Source: Nitrospira japonica (lineage in GTDB: Bacteria; Nitrospirota; Thermodesulfovibrionia; Thermodesulfovibrionales; SM23-35). Taken from it: 48,358 nt of DNA. Under the pieces are notes generated by a model, which had not been told where the DNA came from, searched no databases, and worked only from the letters and a program-made list of their open reading frames with translations. Where the stretch lies: positions 1 through 48,358 of the forward strand of contig DYFC01000053.1 in NCBI GenBank assembly GCA_020725385.1, read 5' to 3'. Within the stretch, counting starts at the first letter, position 1. Each line of letters begins with the position of its first letter. The position numbers and the translations under genes are program-made. Below, piece after piece: positions 18,291-26,985 of this stretch.

Positions 18291-18604
18291 TGTTTGTTTT
18301 CAGTAATTTTTTATTTGCTGCTGCAAAAATTCTTGATGTTATATTAACAATTTATATGTGGATTATAATCATACGTGCGTTGTTAAGCTGGGTAAATCCC
18401 GATCCTTATAATCCCATTGTCAGGTTTTTAAATTCAGTAACAGACCCGGTTCTTTGGCCTATAAGAAAAGCTATTGGTTACAGGCTTGGACCGATTGATA
18501 TTTCTCCAATGATTGTAATTCTTGCAATCCTGTTTTTAAAGTATTTTGTTGTTCAGTCATTAATTGATTTTGCCTATAAATTGAAAGGAGGCATTGGTTT
18601 ATGA
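18290..18604 (+). CDS. YggT family membrane protein
   Basis: This 104-residue protein has two hydrophobic segments (residues ~3-32 and ~65-90) around the family motif RALLSWVNPDPYNPIVRFLNSVTDPVLWPIRK. YggT proteins are linked to osmotic tolerance and to cell division or plastid FtsZ placement in different organisms, with an unclear mechanism. Both ends overlap neighbours (TAATG with proC, ATGA with divIVA). Confidence 0.9.
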   Translation: MFVFSNFLFAAAKILDVILTIYMWIIIIRALLSWVNPDPYNPIVRFLNSVTDPVLWPIRKAIGYRLGPIDISPMIVILAILFLKYFVVQSLIDFAYKLKGGIGL

Positions 18605-19092
18605 GAATTACTCCACTTGATATTCAACAAAAACAGTTCCCGATGAAAATAAGAGGATTCGATGTTGAAGAAGTTTATGCTTTTTTAGAGATAATCAGGG
18701 AAGAAATGGAAGATTTGCTAAGGGAAAACGCTTCTTTGAAAGAGAATATTCAAAGACTTGAAACCCAGCTAAAAGATTACAGGGATATGGAAACAACACT
18801 TCGTGAAACACTTATGACAGCACAACAGATGGTAGATGAATACAAAACAAACTCCCGCAAAGAAGCTGAACTCATTATAAAAGAAGCTGAATTAAAAGCA
18901 GATACAATTCTTAAAGAAGCTCAGGAAAAAGTTATTAAGATACATGAAGATATTGTTGACTTAAAAGGCATAAGACGCCATTTCAGAGAAGAAATTAAAA
19001 GACTTGTTGAAAGCCACCTAAAAATGCTCGAGTTTGATAGGGAACGCGAAGAAGAAACACAAACCGCTGAAGAAGGCGGTGAATCACAGTAA
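18601..19092 (+). CDS. divIVA: DivIVA domain protein
   Basis: This 163-residue protein has the DivIVA N-terminal lipid-binding segment (ITPLDIQQKQFPMKIRGFDVEEVYAFLE) followed by a long coiled coil (residues ~30-150) rich in E, K and L. DivIVA-type proteins bind negatively curved membrane at poles and division sites. The DivIVA of Gram-positives is best studied; in Gram-negative anaerobes its job is less clear. It is coupled to yggT and hisS. Confidence 0.92.
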   Translation: MRITPLDIQQKQFPMKIRGFDVEEVYAFLEIIREEMEDLLRENASLKENIQRLETQLKDYRDMETTLRETLMTAQQMVDEYKTNSRKEAELIIKEAELKADTILKEAQEKVIKIHEDIVDLKGIRRHFREEIKRLVESHLKMLEFDREREEETQTAEEGGESQ

Positions 19093-20342
19093 TGAAATAT
19101 AGTGCCCTTAAGGGTATTCATGACATTTTCCCTCCCGATAGCTTTATTTGGCAACATGTTGAAAATACCGCTAAAGAAATCTTTTCATCATATGGGTTTC
19201 AAGAATTAAGAGCTCCTATTATTGAATCTACCGAAGTTTTTATTAGAAGCATCGGTGAATCAAGCGACATTGTTGAAAAAGAAATGTACACTTTCAACGA
19301 CAAGGCTGGAAGACGAATTACTTTAAGGCCTGAAGGAACCGCTCCTGTAGTAAGATGCTATATTGAAAACCATTTATATAATCTTCCTTCACCCCAAAAA
19401 TTCTTTTATTCAGGTCCGATGTTTAGATATGAAAGGCCACAGGCAGGACGTTTCAGACAATTTTATCAAATTGGCGCTGAAGCATTCGGGATTTCCGAGC
19501 CTGTAATTGATGCTGAAATTCTTTCTCTGTTGAAACTATTTTTTGAAAGGCTCGGACTGAAAGAGCTAAATTTTCAAATAAACTCAATTGGCTGTGATAG
19601 TTGCAGACCCGATTTCCGCAAAGCATTGCTTGACTTTTTCTCGACAAAACTTGAAGGATTATGTCCTGACTGTAGAAGAAGATATGAAATAAATCCTTTG
19701 CGTATTCTTGACTGTAAAGTGCCTGATTGCATAAAACTGAAAGAAGGCGCGCCTGTTGTCATAAAGTATTTATGCAAAGAATGCACAGAACATTTTAATA
19801 GTTTTCAGGAATACCTAAAATTGCTCAATATACCTTTTAATATAAATCCCAACATGGTGAGAGGCCTTGATTATTACACCAGAACAACATTTGAAGTTAC
19901 ATGTGAGCATTTAGGCGCACAGAATGCTGTAGCTGCTGGTGGAAGATACGATAAACTTGTCGAAGAATTCGGGGGTCCTAAAACACCTGCGATAGGATTT
20001 GCAGCTGGAATGGAAAGAATAATTTCACTATTGAAAGATTCCGGCCCGATTAAAATTCCTGCTCCAAAAGTTTTTATTGCTTCATTGGATATTGAATCAA
20101 GTAAAAAAGCTTTATCTATCGCAACTGATTTGAGAGAAAAAGGTTTATGGATAGAATTGGGTTATTATGGAAATTCTCTTAAAAGTCAATTGCGTAGAGC
20201 AGATAGGATTTCAGCAGAATATGTCTTCATTATTGGAGAAGATGAGATTAAATCAAGGAAATTGAAGTGGAAAAAACTTTCTGATAAGACTCAGGGAGAG
20301 ATTCCATTTACAGAAATAGATAATTTTATCTCTGGTATTTAA
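19092..20342 (+). CDS. hisS: Histidyl-tRNA synthetase
   Basis: This 416-residue class II synthetase starts with LKGIHDIFPPDS and shows motif 2 (TLRPEGTAPVVRCYIE, MFRYERPQAGRFRQFYQIGAEAFG), the HisA motif RGLDYYTRTTFEV and motif 3 (AIGFAAGMERIISLL), followed by the anticodon-binding domain (residues ~325-416). The full set separates HisS from the regulatory paralogue HisZ. Insertion cysteines CDSC, CPDC and CKEC (residues ~175-230) may bind zinc. Its start overlaps divIVA, and its end overlaps the convergent TatD gene by four bases. Confidence 0.96.
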   Translation: MKYSALKGIHDIFPPDSFIWQHVENTAKEIFSSYGFQELRAPIIESTEVFIRSIGESSDIVEKEMYTFNDKAGRRITLRPEGTAPVVRCYIENHLYNLPSPQKFFYSGPMFRYERPQAGRFRQFYQIGAEAFGISEPVIDAEILSLLKLFFERLGLKELNFQINSIGCDSCRPDFRKALLDFFSTKLEGLCPDCRRRYEINPLRILDCKVPDCIKLKEGAPVVIKYLCKECTEHFNSFQEYLKLLNIPFNINPNMVRGLDYYTRTTFEVTCEHLGAQNAVAAGGRYDKLVEEFGGPKTPAIGFAAGMERIISLLKDSGPIKIPAPKVFIASLDIESSKKALSIATDLREKGLWIELGYYGNSLKSQLRRADRISAEYVFIIGEDEIKSRKLKWKKLSDKTQGEIPFTEIDNFISGI

Positions 20343-21760
20343 CCCACTACGTCAAGTTTCCTTACCCTGAATCCAGCACCAAAATTTTCCGCTATTTCTC
20401 TACACTTTTCAATGTCCACACCTTTTGCTGAAACAACGGTTACTGAAACATCAGGTATAACTTTTTTTGCTTCTTTAATAAAATTTAAAACTTCTTTATA
20501 AGCATTTTTATACGCTGGCTTGCAGATTCTGTTATATGTTTCCTCATCATGCGCATCGAGACTTATTGACAATCTATCTACCAGACCTTTCAGTTCAGGC
20601 AAAATATTCCTTTTATGGATCATATTCCCGTGACCATTTGTATTTATTCTGACTTTCCCTCCGTGCTGTTTTATCCATAAAGATAGACTTTTGATTAAAT
20701 CAAGCCTTAGTGTAGGTTCGCCATAGCCACAGAAAACAATCTCTTTATAATCACAAGGATTGCCTATAGCTGCTTTGAGCTCCTCTTCTGATGGTTCATA
20801 TGAGAGTCTTAGATTATGCCCCTTAACATAATCGGATATAAAACGAATGCAGAAAGAACATCTGTTTGTACATCTGTTTGTAATATTTAAATACAGGCTG
20901 TCCCTTATTTTATAAGCGATCTCGCCCCCGGGAGATATTTTCCCTATGTTGAATAGTCTTTTAGCATTAAGTGTAGTAATACGGGCTATATCTTCAATAT
21001 TCACATCTCTTAGTTCTGCTATTTTTTTTGCTGTTTGCACAATAAATGCAGGTTCATTTCTTTTTCCTCTGTAAGGTTCAGGGGCAAGATAAGGAGAATC
21101 TGTTTCGATAAGCAAGTAATCATCCGGAATTATTTTTGCAACTTCATGAATTTTCTTTGCATTCTTGAAAGTCACAGGACCTGCTATAGAGATATGAAAA
21201 CCCATTGCTATTGCTTTTTCAGCCATATCCATATCACCTGAAAAACAATGGAATACGCCGTTTGTAATTCCTGACTCTTTTATAATTGATAAAGTATCTG
21301 CTTTTGCTTCACGGCTGTGTATAACAACCGGCAAATTAAGTTCTTTTGCAAGTAGAAGTTGTCTAAGAAAAACTTTTTTTTGAATATCACGGGGTGAATT
21401 ATCATAGTGATAATCCAATCCTATCTCACCTATTGCGACAACTTTGTTTTTTTGTTTTTCTGAAGACAAATCCTGTATCTTATACTTTGTTGCCCAGTCT
21501 TTTATTCTATTATATATCTCTTCATTGAAATCCTTTGCATCATGTGGATGTAATCCTATAGAACAATAAATAAAATCATATTCTTTTGAGATTTCAATAG
21601 CTCCTTCATTACCTTTCATATCAGACCCGATTGTTATTATTGCTTCAATTCCCGCATCTTTAGCACGCTGAATAACATTTTCCCTGTCCGGATTGAATGC
21701 ATCCATCTCCAGATGACAATGTGTGTCTATAAATTTTTGATTTAAATTAAACCTATTCAT
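20339..21760 (-). CDS. TatD-family hydrolase fused to a radical SAM domain
   Basis: Residues ~8-275 form a TatD metal-dependent deoxyribonuclease domain: DTHCH (H14, H16), GEIGLDYH (E112), VVIHSRE (H148), VFHCFSGD (H171) and ETDSPYLAPEPYRGKRNEP (D221). Residues ~285-473 form a radical SAM domain with CTNRCSFC (C297, C301, C304) binding [4Fe-4S], then CGYGEPTLR and RINTNGHGN. Radical SAM proteins associated with TatD are a known family (TatD-linked rSAM), here as a single chain. The reaction is unknown. Expression is from the minus strand; the 3' end overlaps hisS by four bases, so antisense interplay is possible. Confidence 0.92.
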   Translation of the reverse strand: MNRFNLNQKFIDTHCHLEMDAFNPDRENVIQRAKDAGIEAIITIGSDMKGNEGAIEISKEYDFIYCSIGLHPHDAKDFNEEIYNRIKDWATKYKIQDLSSEKQKNKVVAIGEIGLDYHYDNSPRDIQKKVFLRQLLLAKELNLPVVIHSREAKADTLSIIKESGITNGVFHCFSGDMDMAEKAIAMGFHISIAGPVTFKNAKKIHEVAKIIPDDYLLIETDSPYLAPEPYRGKRNEPAFIVQTAKKIAELRDVNIEDIARITTLNAKRLFNIGKISPGGEIAYKIRDSLYLNITNRCTNRCSFCIRFISDYVKGHNLRLSYEPSEEELKAAIGNPCDYKEIVFCGYGEPTLRLDLIKSLSLWIKQHGGKVRINTNGHGNMIHKRNILPELKGLVDRLSISLDAHDEETYNRICKPAYKNAYKEVLNFIKEAKKVIPDVSVTVVSAKGVDIEKCREIAENFGAGFRVRKLDVVG

Positions 21761-21910
21761 TTCTATCTAATGTTACCCAAAATAATTAAATTTCATCTAT
21801 CAATAAACAAAATTATTCCAGATTATTGTTTTTATATTTTAACCAATGAAAGGCAGACATTACTCAAAAATTTATTTTTCGATAATATGGTCTGACCTGA
21901 AGAAATTGTT

Positions 21911-21950
21911 CTTCAAGGGTAATACGATTTTCTCGCTCTTACCCTTGAAG
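21911..21950 (-). terminator. Hairpin downstream of the secreted-protein gene
   Basis: A perfect 12-bp stem, CTTCAAGGGTAA (21911-21922) with TTACCCTTGAAG (21939-21950), encloses a 16-base loop. It is 21 bases past the stop of the gene ending at 21971. Minus-strand sequence after the stem has only short T runs, so termination may be Rho-assisted. It could also stabilise the mRNA end. Confidence 0.5.
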
Positions 21951-21970
21951 ATGAAGAATAAAAAATTAAA

Positions 21971-22492
21971 TTAATAAATGAGTTTTATGCCTCCAACTCG
22001 AATCTCGTCACCTTGATTGCCTATTACCATTTTCAAACCTAAAGTAATATCCCCGTTTACTTTGGGTTTAGATGATTTAGGTGCATAACTTGTATAACAT
22101 ACAGGGTCAGTTGAAACAAGGTCTGTAGCATCATCATGAATAACAAGTGCTGAATCTGGTTTTGTTGTCTGGGTTAATCTTACCTGAGAAATATATGTAG
22201 AGCCCGGCTGTGTTGTTTGAATTTGATAGCATACCTGTACACCTTTAATAACCTTTTTTTCCTGAGCTGTTAAGCCAATCAGTACCCACTGGAAAGAATT
22301 TTCTGTTACAGGCTTTGAAGCTGTAACTTTTATTGCAGTACTCGGGCAACAATATGGAGAGACATCTAAATCCGATGGCGGACCTGCAGGCCCAACAGCA
22401 ATAGCTGTTAATGGGCTAAACCATATATTTTCTGCCTGTGCTGTACCTGTAATTAAGATTATAAATAAAGCTAACAATAATACTTTTTTCAT
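21971..22492 (-). CDS. Small secreted protein of unknown function
   Basis: This 173-residue protein has a clear signal peptide: MKKVLLLALFIILITGTAQA with cleavage likely after AQA, giving a mature product starting ENIWFSPL. I chose the ATG at 22492 over a GTG 17 codons upstream because AAAAGGAGGC precedes it and the signal peptide begins there. The mature part has four cysteines (a CC pair in PYCCPS, then VCYQI and PVCYTS), enough for two disulfides, and ends in a beta-rich GGIKLIY. I do not recognise the family. It is probably a monocistronic periplasmic or exported protein. Confidence 0.7.
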   Translation of the reverse strand: MKKVLLLALFIILITGTAQAENIWFSPLTAIAVGPAGPPSDLDVSPYCCPSTAIKVTASKPVTENSFQWVLIGLTAQEKKVIKGVQVCYQIQTTQPGSTYISQVRLTQTTKPDSALVIHDDATDLVSTDPVCYTSYAPKSSKPKVNGDITLGLKMVIGNQGDEIRVGGIKLIY

Positions 22493-22665
22493 TTTAATGC
22501 CTCCTTTTTTATTAATAATCAGCCTCCTAACCCTTAATTTCACCTCCTTCCTTTAATTTAAAATTGTATGTGTTTGGAAACCTTAATGTTTAAATTTTAG
22601 CACATGTATAATATTTATTAAATGTAAAACATAAATTCAACTCGATAGAGATAAGATGGCAAACC

Positions 22666-23946
22666 CTAAAAATATGTTTTCCTGAGGGTTATTGTCTTTG
22701 CGTGGGCTCCTAATCCTTCTGCTTCTGCAATTGTTGTAACAGTATTTGCAAGGGATCTGAAACCTTCTTTTGTAAAACTTAAAAGACTTGAACGTTTTAT
22801 GAAATCATAGACTCCGAGAGGAGATGAGAATCTCGCTGTTCCACCTGTTGGAAGTGTATGATTGGGACCTGCTGCATAATCCCCAAGCGCTTCGGGCGTC
22901 CACTCACCAAGAAATATTGCACCTGCATTTTTTATCAATGGCAAGATTTCTGAAGGATTTTTTGTCATAATTTCAAGATGCTCCGGGGCTATCTGATTTG
23001 ATATTTCAGCAGCCTCCTCAATTTTTTTAACAACAATAATTGCACCATAATTTTTCAAAGATTCAGAAGCAATATTCTTTCTTCTAAGTAAATCAAGCTG
23101 TTTTCTTAGTTCTTTAATTACATCTTCTGCTAATTTATTTGAAATAGTAATAAGTATCGAGGATGCAAGTTCGTCATGCTCTGCCTGTGAAAGCAAGTCA
23201 GCAGCAATAAATTCAGGATTCGAAGTTTCATCAGCTATTATCAATATTTCACTAGGGCCTGCTATCATATCAATATCAACAATCCCGAAAACCATTCTTT
23301 TTGCTGTTGCAACATATATATTCCCCGGCCCTACAATTTTATCAACTTTTTTAATACGTTGGGTTCCGTATGCAAGCGCTGCAACTGCCTGTGCTCCTCC
23401 GATACAATAAGCCTCTTTTATATCAAGAATATCCAGAGAAGCCATAACATTTTCATTAACCAAATTGTTTGGAGTAGGAACACAAACAACAATTTCCTTA
23501 ACACCAGCTACCTGTGCAGGTATAACATTCATAAGTACTGTAGAAGGATATGAGGCTTTCCCTCCCGGGACATAGACTCCAACACGTTCTAACGGTCTAA
23601 TAATTTGTCCGAGAATTGTGCCTTTTTCGGTAAAAGTCCATGAATGGTCTAATTGCTTTTCATGGAATTTACGGATCCTTTTTGCAGCAAATTTTAATGC
23701 TTTAACTATGTTTTTATCTGCTTTTGAAGCGTGTATTGCAATTTCTTTACGGGAAAGCTTAAGGCTTTTTCTATTAACCTTGTCGAAAGTTTGTGTATAT
23801 TTTTGTACTGCTGAATCACCATTAATCTTAACATCATCAATTATTTCCCTAACTTTTTCTTCAATATCAGGACTTACTCCTGACGCTCTTTTTTTAAGAA
23901 TTAAAAGAAATTCATTGATGGTCTTTTTAGTTCTTATAATTTTCAT
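22666..23946 (-). CDS. hisD: HisD, histidinol dehydrogenase
   Basis: HisD oxidises histidinol to histidine with NAD in the last two steps of the pathway. The 426-residue protein shows ERVGVYVPGGKASYPSTVLM, GPGNIYV, DMIAGPSEILI, the zinc/catalytic segments LLSQAEHDELAS and QIAPEHLEIM, GDYAAGPNHTLPTGG and the final AHAKTI His. The set of His/Asp zinc ligands looks complete. It is 24 bases downstream of the unknown gene at 23971-25059 on the same strand; no other his biosynthesis gene is in the window. Confidence 0.96.
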   Translation of the reverse strand: MKIIRTKKTINEFLLILKKRASGVSPDIEEKVREIIDDVKINGDSAVQKYTQTFDKVNRKSLKLSRKEIAIHASKADKNIVKALKFAAKRIRKFHEKQLDHSWTFTEKGTILGQIIRPLERVGVYVPGGKASYPSTVLMNVIPAQVAGVKEIVVCVPTPNNLVNENVMASLDILDIKEAYCIGGAQAVAALAYGTQRIKKVDKIVGPGNIYVATAKRMVFGIVDIDMIAGPSEILIIADETSNPEFIAADLLSQAEHDELASSILITISNKLAEDVIKELRKQLDLLRRKNIASESLKNYGAIIVVKKIEEAAEISNQIAPEHLEIMTKNPSEILPLIKNAGAIFLGEWTPEALGDYAAGPNHTLPTGGTARFSSPLGVYDFIKRSSLLSFTKEGFRSLANTVTTIAEAEGLGAHAKTITLRKTYF

Positions 23947-23970
23947 AGTTACTATTATAAAAGAAAAATA

Positions 23971-25059
23971 TTAATTGCTTGCAAAATTATTCTGCAAAAG
24001 ATTAATTTCTTTCTCTATAAATTTGCAAACAGTATCAATGTCAGAGTTATGTTCATTATAAAATTCAAGAAGTCTCCCGGCAGAATCAAGGGCTTTTTTG
24101 TAACCCATCTTTCTTGTTTTCTCTATAATATCCCAATTTTTATTTTCTCTGAAATTTTCAAATGCTTCAACCATCTCGGGGAAAATAATCTTCCTGAATC
24201 CGCTTAAAAAGACATTATAAAAACCGAGCGACCCTGATTTTTCATTTTCAATTATATGTCTTAACATTCCTTTTTCAGAAGTATCCGAGAGTACATCTTT
24301 TACCGAGCGTACAAAAATCTCTGCACTACTATGAGGCAGGCTTGAAAGAAGTTGCTTCCATCCCTCTCCTAATTTTGCACCTTCGAATGCCTCGCCCAAT
24401 TCATGATAAACATATTCTTTTGCTTCAGAAAGGGCAATTTTATTAATGTTTTCATATGTTTCCTTTGTAATGCTTTGTTCTCTACTTAATCCATATTCCC
24501 CGAAAGCATAAGATAATTTGCACGGTATATTCCTGCATCTCATTTCCTCAAACTTATTCCAGATAAGTAGTCTTGCCATATCAAATCTTGAGATAATAAC
24601 TTCATTTTGCAACATTGCAGGATAATCGGATAGGTCTCTTACAAATTCTTTGCCGGCTACATATACATTATATCCATCTATTTTCTCATAAGAAATTATT
24701 TCTGCGATAAAAAATACAGGTTTCCGATGAAGTCCGTAGCCTGCTCCATAGAGAAGACCTGAAGCATTTAAAACCTTATTTATTTCTCTTTCATCGAATG
24801 CATTGAATATATCACTGTTTATATTTATATCTACCAAAGCAGAATCTTGAAGTTTTCTCCACAACTCTTCTCTTTCATTAATCCATCTACCAACATCTTC
24901 GTTCTGGAGTTTCTCCCATGGCAATAGACCATTTTCAATACGGTATAATTCACGCAATCTTAAAAGCAGACCACAAAGAGAATAAGTGCCCCAAAAACGC
25001 GCATCCGAAACATTGCAATTATGTTTAATCTGACTGAATATTTTTTTAACATTTACCAT
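23971..25059 (-). CDS. Conserved hypothetical protein, possibly Sfum_1244 family
   Basis: This 362-residue protein lacks a signal peptide or membrane segment. It opens with IKHNCNVSDARFWGTYSLCGLLLRLRELYR and contains YGAGYGLHRKPVFFIAEI and ISRFDMARLLIWNKFEEMR. I recall this pattern from an uncharacterised family in sulfate and metal reducers (Sfum_1244 type), but this is memory only. It is helical and soluble, in a two-gene unit with hisD (24-base gap), which does not by itself say its role. A strong ribosome-binding site is not visible. Confidence 0.6.
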   Translation of the reverse strand: MVNVKKIFSQIKHNCNVSDARFWGTYSLCGLLLRLRELYRIENGLLPWEKLQNEDVGRWINEREELWRKLQDSALVDININSDIFNAFDEREINKVLNASGLLYGAGYGLHRKPVFFIAEIISYEKIDGYNVYVAGKEFVRDLSDYPAMLQNEVIISRFDMARLLIWNKFEEMRCRNIPCKLSYAFGEYGLSREQSITKETYENINKIALSEAKEYVYHELGEAFEGAKLGEGWKQLLSSLPHSSAEIFVRSVKDVLSDTSEKGMLRHIIENEKSGSLGFYNVFLSGFRKIIFPEMVEAFENFRENKNWDIIEKTRKMGYKKALDSAGRLLEFYNEHNSDIDTVCKFIEKEINLLQNNFASN

Positions 25060-25205
25060 TTATTTTATTTTAACCAATTGTTTTAAAAAATGTAGATATT
25101 AACCCGAAAAATGAATTGGACGTAGATAAACGAAGAAAGTATAGGATTATAAAAAGAAAGTTTTTACCTTGAATAAAAATATTCAAGAATTATTTACATA
25201 AGTCT
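25060..25205. other. AT-rich intergenic stretch
   Basis: Nothing coding is seen in these 146 bases between the unknown gene and the hicA relic. It contains T-runs and a short imperfect repeat (TTGAATAAAAATATTCAAGAA near 25170), a possible 7-bp hairpin. Confidence 0.35.
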
Positions 25206-25415
25206 TTATAAATCTAGGCGAGTCTGAGTTCTAATTTTTTTAAATGCATTTTTCGGGTTTATTATATACCTTGCAAGATTTTCATCTATTTCATTATGTC
25301 CTGACTGGTTGCTTTTTCCCTTTTGTAGGATTCTTATATAAGTTGTGACGGTTTCCGCATCTGATAAGAATGCACCCTGAATCATTCAATTCCTGATCAG
25401 GTCTTTTCTTTTCAT
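25206..25415 (-). pseudogene. Frameshifted hicA toxin relic
   Basis: On the minus strand the reading begins MKRKDLIR at 25415 and, after a frame change, gives ELNDSGCILIRCGNRHNLYKN followed by PTKGKKQPV. After another frame change near 25311 it gives SGHNEIDENLARYII and ends at 25206. This is the full HicA pattern: N-terminal helix, GxxHxxY active-site strand and PRHxEIxExLA helix. At least two frameshifts abolish the toxin. It resembles the intact hicA at 1178-1369, including the MKRK start overlapping an upstream stop (ATATGA). Confidence 0.72.
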
Positions 25416-25477
25416 ATAGCAAGAGAGAGTTCTTTGACCTTATGTTTTTCAGTTTGTTCGAAAAATATTGGTTTCAT
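25412..25477 (-). pseudogene. Possible 3' tail of a truncated hicB antitoxin
   Basis: A short frame, MKPIFFEQTEKHKVKELSLAI, ends in a TGA that overlaps the hicA relic start (ATGA). This is the arrangement seen in the intact pair at 981-1369. The 21 residues could be the end of an antitoxin cut off at the left edge of the GC-richer DUF262 segment. Sequence similarity alone is too short to prove it. Confidence 0.3.
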
Positions 25478-25601
25478 GATCGCTGTTTATCTATTTGCCT
25501 TTATTTATTTATCTGCGCCCTGGTGGCAAAACCGCCCTGCACCTATCTGCGCCAACGACTGTGCATGTACGTGTTGGCCTGTGCCCTGCTATTTGATAAT
25601 T

Positions 25602-26900
25602 TTAGCGTACACCTTTTTGTGCATTGTGTCTTCGGCACATAAGTTGTGCATTCGAGAAAATAGTGCGTCCCCCGCGTGCATGTGCTTTGATATGGTCAAT
25701 CGTGAAATTGTTCCAAGTCAGCGTGTCCCCACACACCACGCACTTCTTGTTCTGGTCAGAGTGCCAGATAAGCCGTCGTTGCTCCTTTGTGAAGCCGCGT
25801 TGTTCGTCCTTCTTCTCGAATAAGCCACCGAGTACTTGTCGCAGAAGTTCTGCCCGTCGTTTACGTGTCGCTTGGCTGTCTGTATCCCCTTGGACAGTCA
25901 GTAAATAATCAGCAAATAGGCGTTGGTCAGGCTTTGCACCTTCAGCCTTACGTACTTGTTGTCGTACAGCGTCAACTCCTACCGAGAGCCAAATCAACAG
26001 AGTCTGTGCCTGATGATTTCGTCTTGAGTTATTGAGGATACAGCCTGCCTTATCCATTTCCCAAACGAGCATGAATAGCGAATAGAAATCTACTGAATTG
26101 GCAAACCGCGTAGTACGCAAATCGGGGAACATGCGCTTTATAATATTAAGCACACGCACAAAGTTTTGAGAACACTTTTTTAGTGAGCGCGCGTCAACAA
26201 TCTGACCGCCGATGATGCTGTCTAAGGCCGACTTTTTATTAATAAGGCCGCCGCTGTGAATTGATGCCAAGAGTTCACAAACCAGCTCTATATGTTTCAT
26301 TCTGCTGATTTGACCGCATGACAAAACTCTATTTTCAAGAAAATACGATTTGTGCCGCTCAGCCAATTTTCCAGCCTGTTTCAAAAAGTCGCTGTGAAAG
26401 AAGCGTGCATGTCGTTTTTCCTGGCCCGTCAATCTCTTGCCCGTAGAGTTAATTCTTACAAATAGATCTATGATGTCTGACAAATCGCCAGAGACCTCAA
26501 CTGTCTGAATCTTGTACCCCATTACACGGTGCTCTTGGCCTTTTTGTTGAACTCGTTGCCATGACCATTCGGATATGCTGTCTGTTGGATCGAGGCGCGT
26601 CTTGACTGAAAACCGCATTCCTCTAAACTGACCTAAGCCTTGAAACATAAGTACTGACTCAAGTCGTTGTTTGCCGTCTATAACGTCATACTCCAACTTT
26701 CCGCTATCGCTGCGTTTATATAGGAAGACGGAAGGAATAGGATAGTTCTGAAAGATGGACTCAATGAGCTTCTTCCGGTCGCTTTTCGTCCAGACCGAGG
26801 TGCGCTGAAAGCCCGGTTCAAGGTTGAGTTGTCCGTTCTTAAACAGAAGGGTGAATTCTTGAATAGTCTTGTCGCCGTAATCAAAATCTAGTTGGGGCAT
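25602..26900 (-). CDS. DUF262 (ParB-like) protein with C-terminal HNH nuclease
   Basis: This 432-residue protein has an N-terminal DUF262 domain: EPGFQRTSVW (residues ~28-37), FQNYPIPSVFLYKR and the DGKQR motif at 75-79 typical of this ParB/Srx-like fold. Its C-terminus (387-432) is a zinc-dependent HNH: C387/C390, IDHIKAHARGG (D402, H403), N417, C422 and H425. DUF262 occurs in GmrSD-type IV restriction enzymes and other phage-defence proteins, which use NTP at the DUF262 site and cut DNA by a C-terminal nuclease. The gene is clearly more GC-rich than its neighbours and flanked by a toxin relic and a transposase scrap, which suggests horizontal transfer. Defence is an inference; the exact family is not assigned. 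Confidence 0.82.
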   Translation of the reverse strand: MPQLDFDYGDKTIQEFTLLFKNGQLNLEPGFQRTSVWTKSDRKKLIESIFQNYPIPSVFLYKRSDSGKLEYDVIDGKQRLESVLMFQGLGQFRGMRFSVKTRLDPTDSISEWSWQRVQQKGQEHRVMGYKIQTVEVSGDLSDIIDLFVRINSTGKRLTGQEKRHARFFHSDFLKQAGKLAERHKSYFLENRVLSCGQISRMKHIELVCELLASIHSGGLINKKSALDSIIGGQIVDARSLKKCSQNFVRVLNIIKRMFPDLRTTRFANSVDFYSLFMLVWEMDKAGCILNNSRRNHQAQTLLIWLSVGVDAVRQQVRKAEGAKPDQRLFADYLLTVQGDTDSQATRKRRAELLRQVLGGLFEKKDEQRGFTKEQRRLIWHSDQNKKCVVCGDTLTWNNFTIDHIKAHARGGRTIFSNAQLMCRRHNAQKGVR

Positions 26901-26985
26901 TGTTTCTACCCTCTAGCACATAGACATCGAGATTGCAACGAACAGGCCCAACATTCTCTTTTAAATTTATTCAACATTATGACAA

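Noticed and set aside
19453..19786. Minus-strand frames within hisS
   Set aside because: Shadows of a strongly supported synthetase.
25434..25823. Plus-strand frames rich in cysteine opposite the DUF262-HNH gene
   Set aside because: They are shadows of the minus-strand gene and its downstream tail, without start signals.
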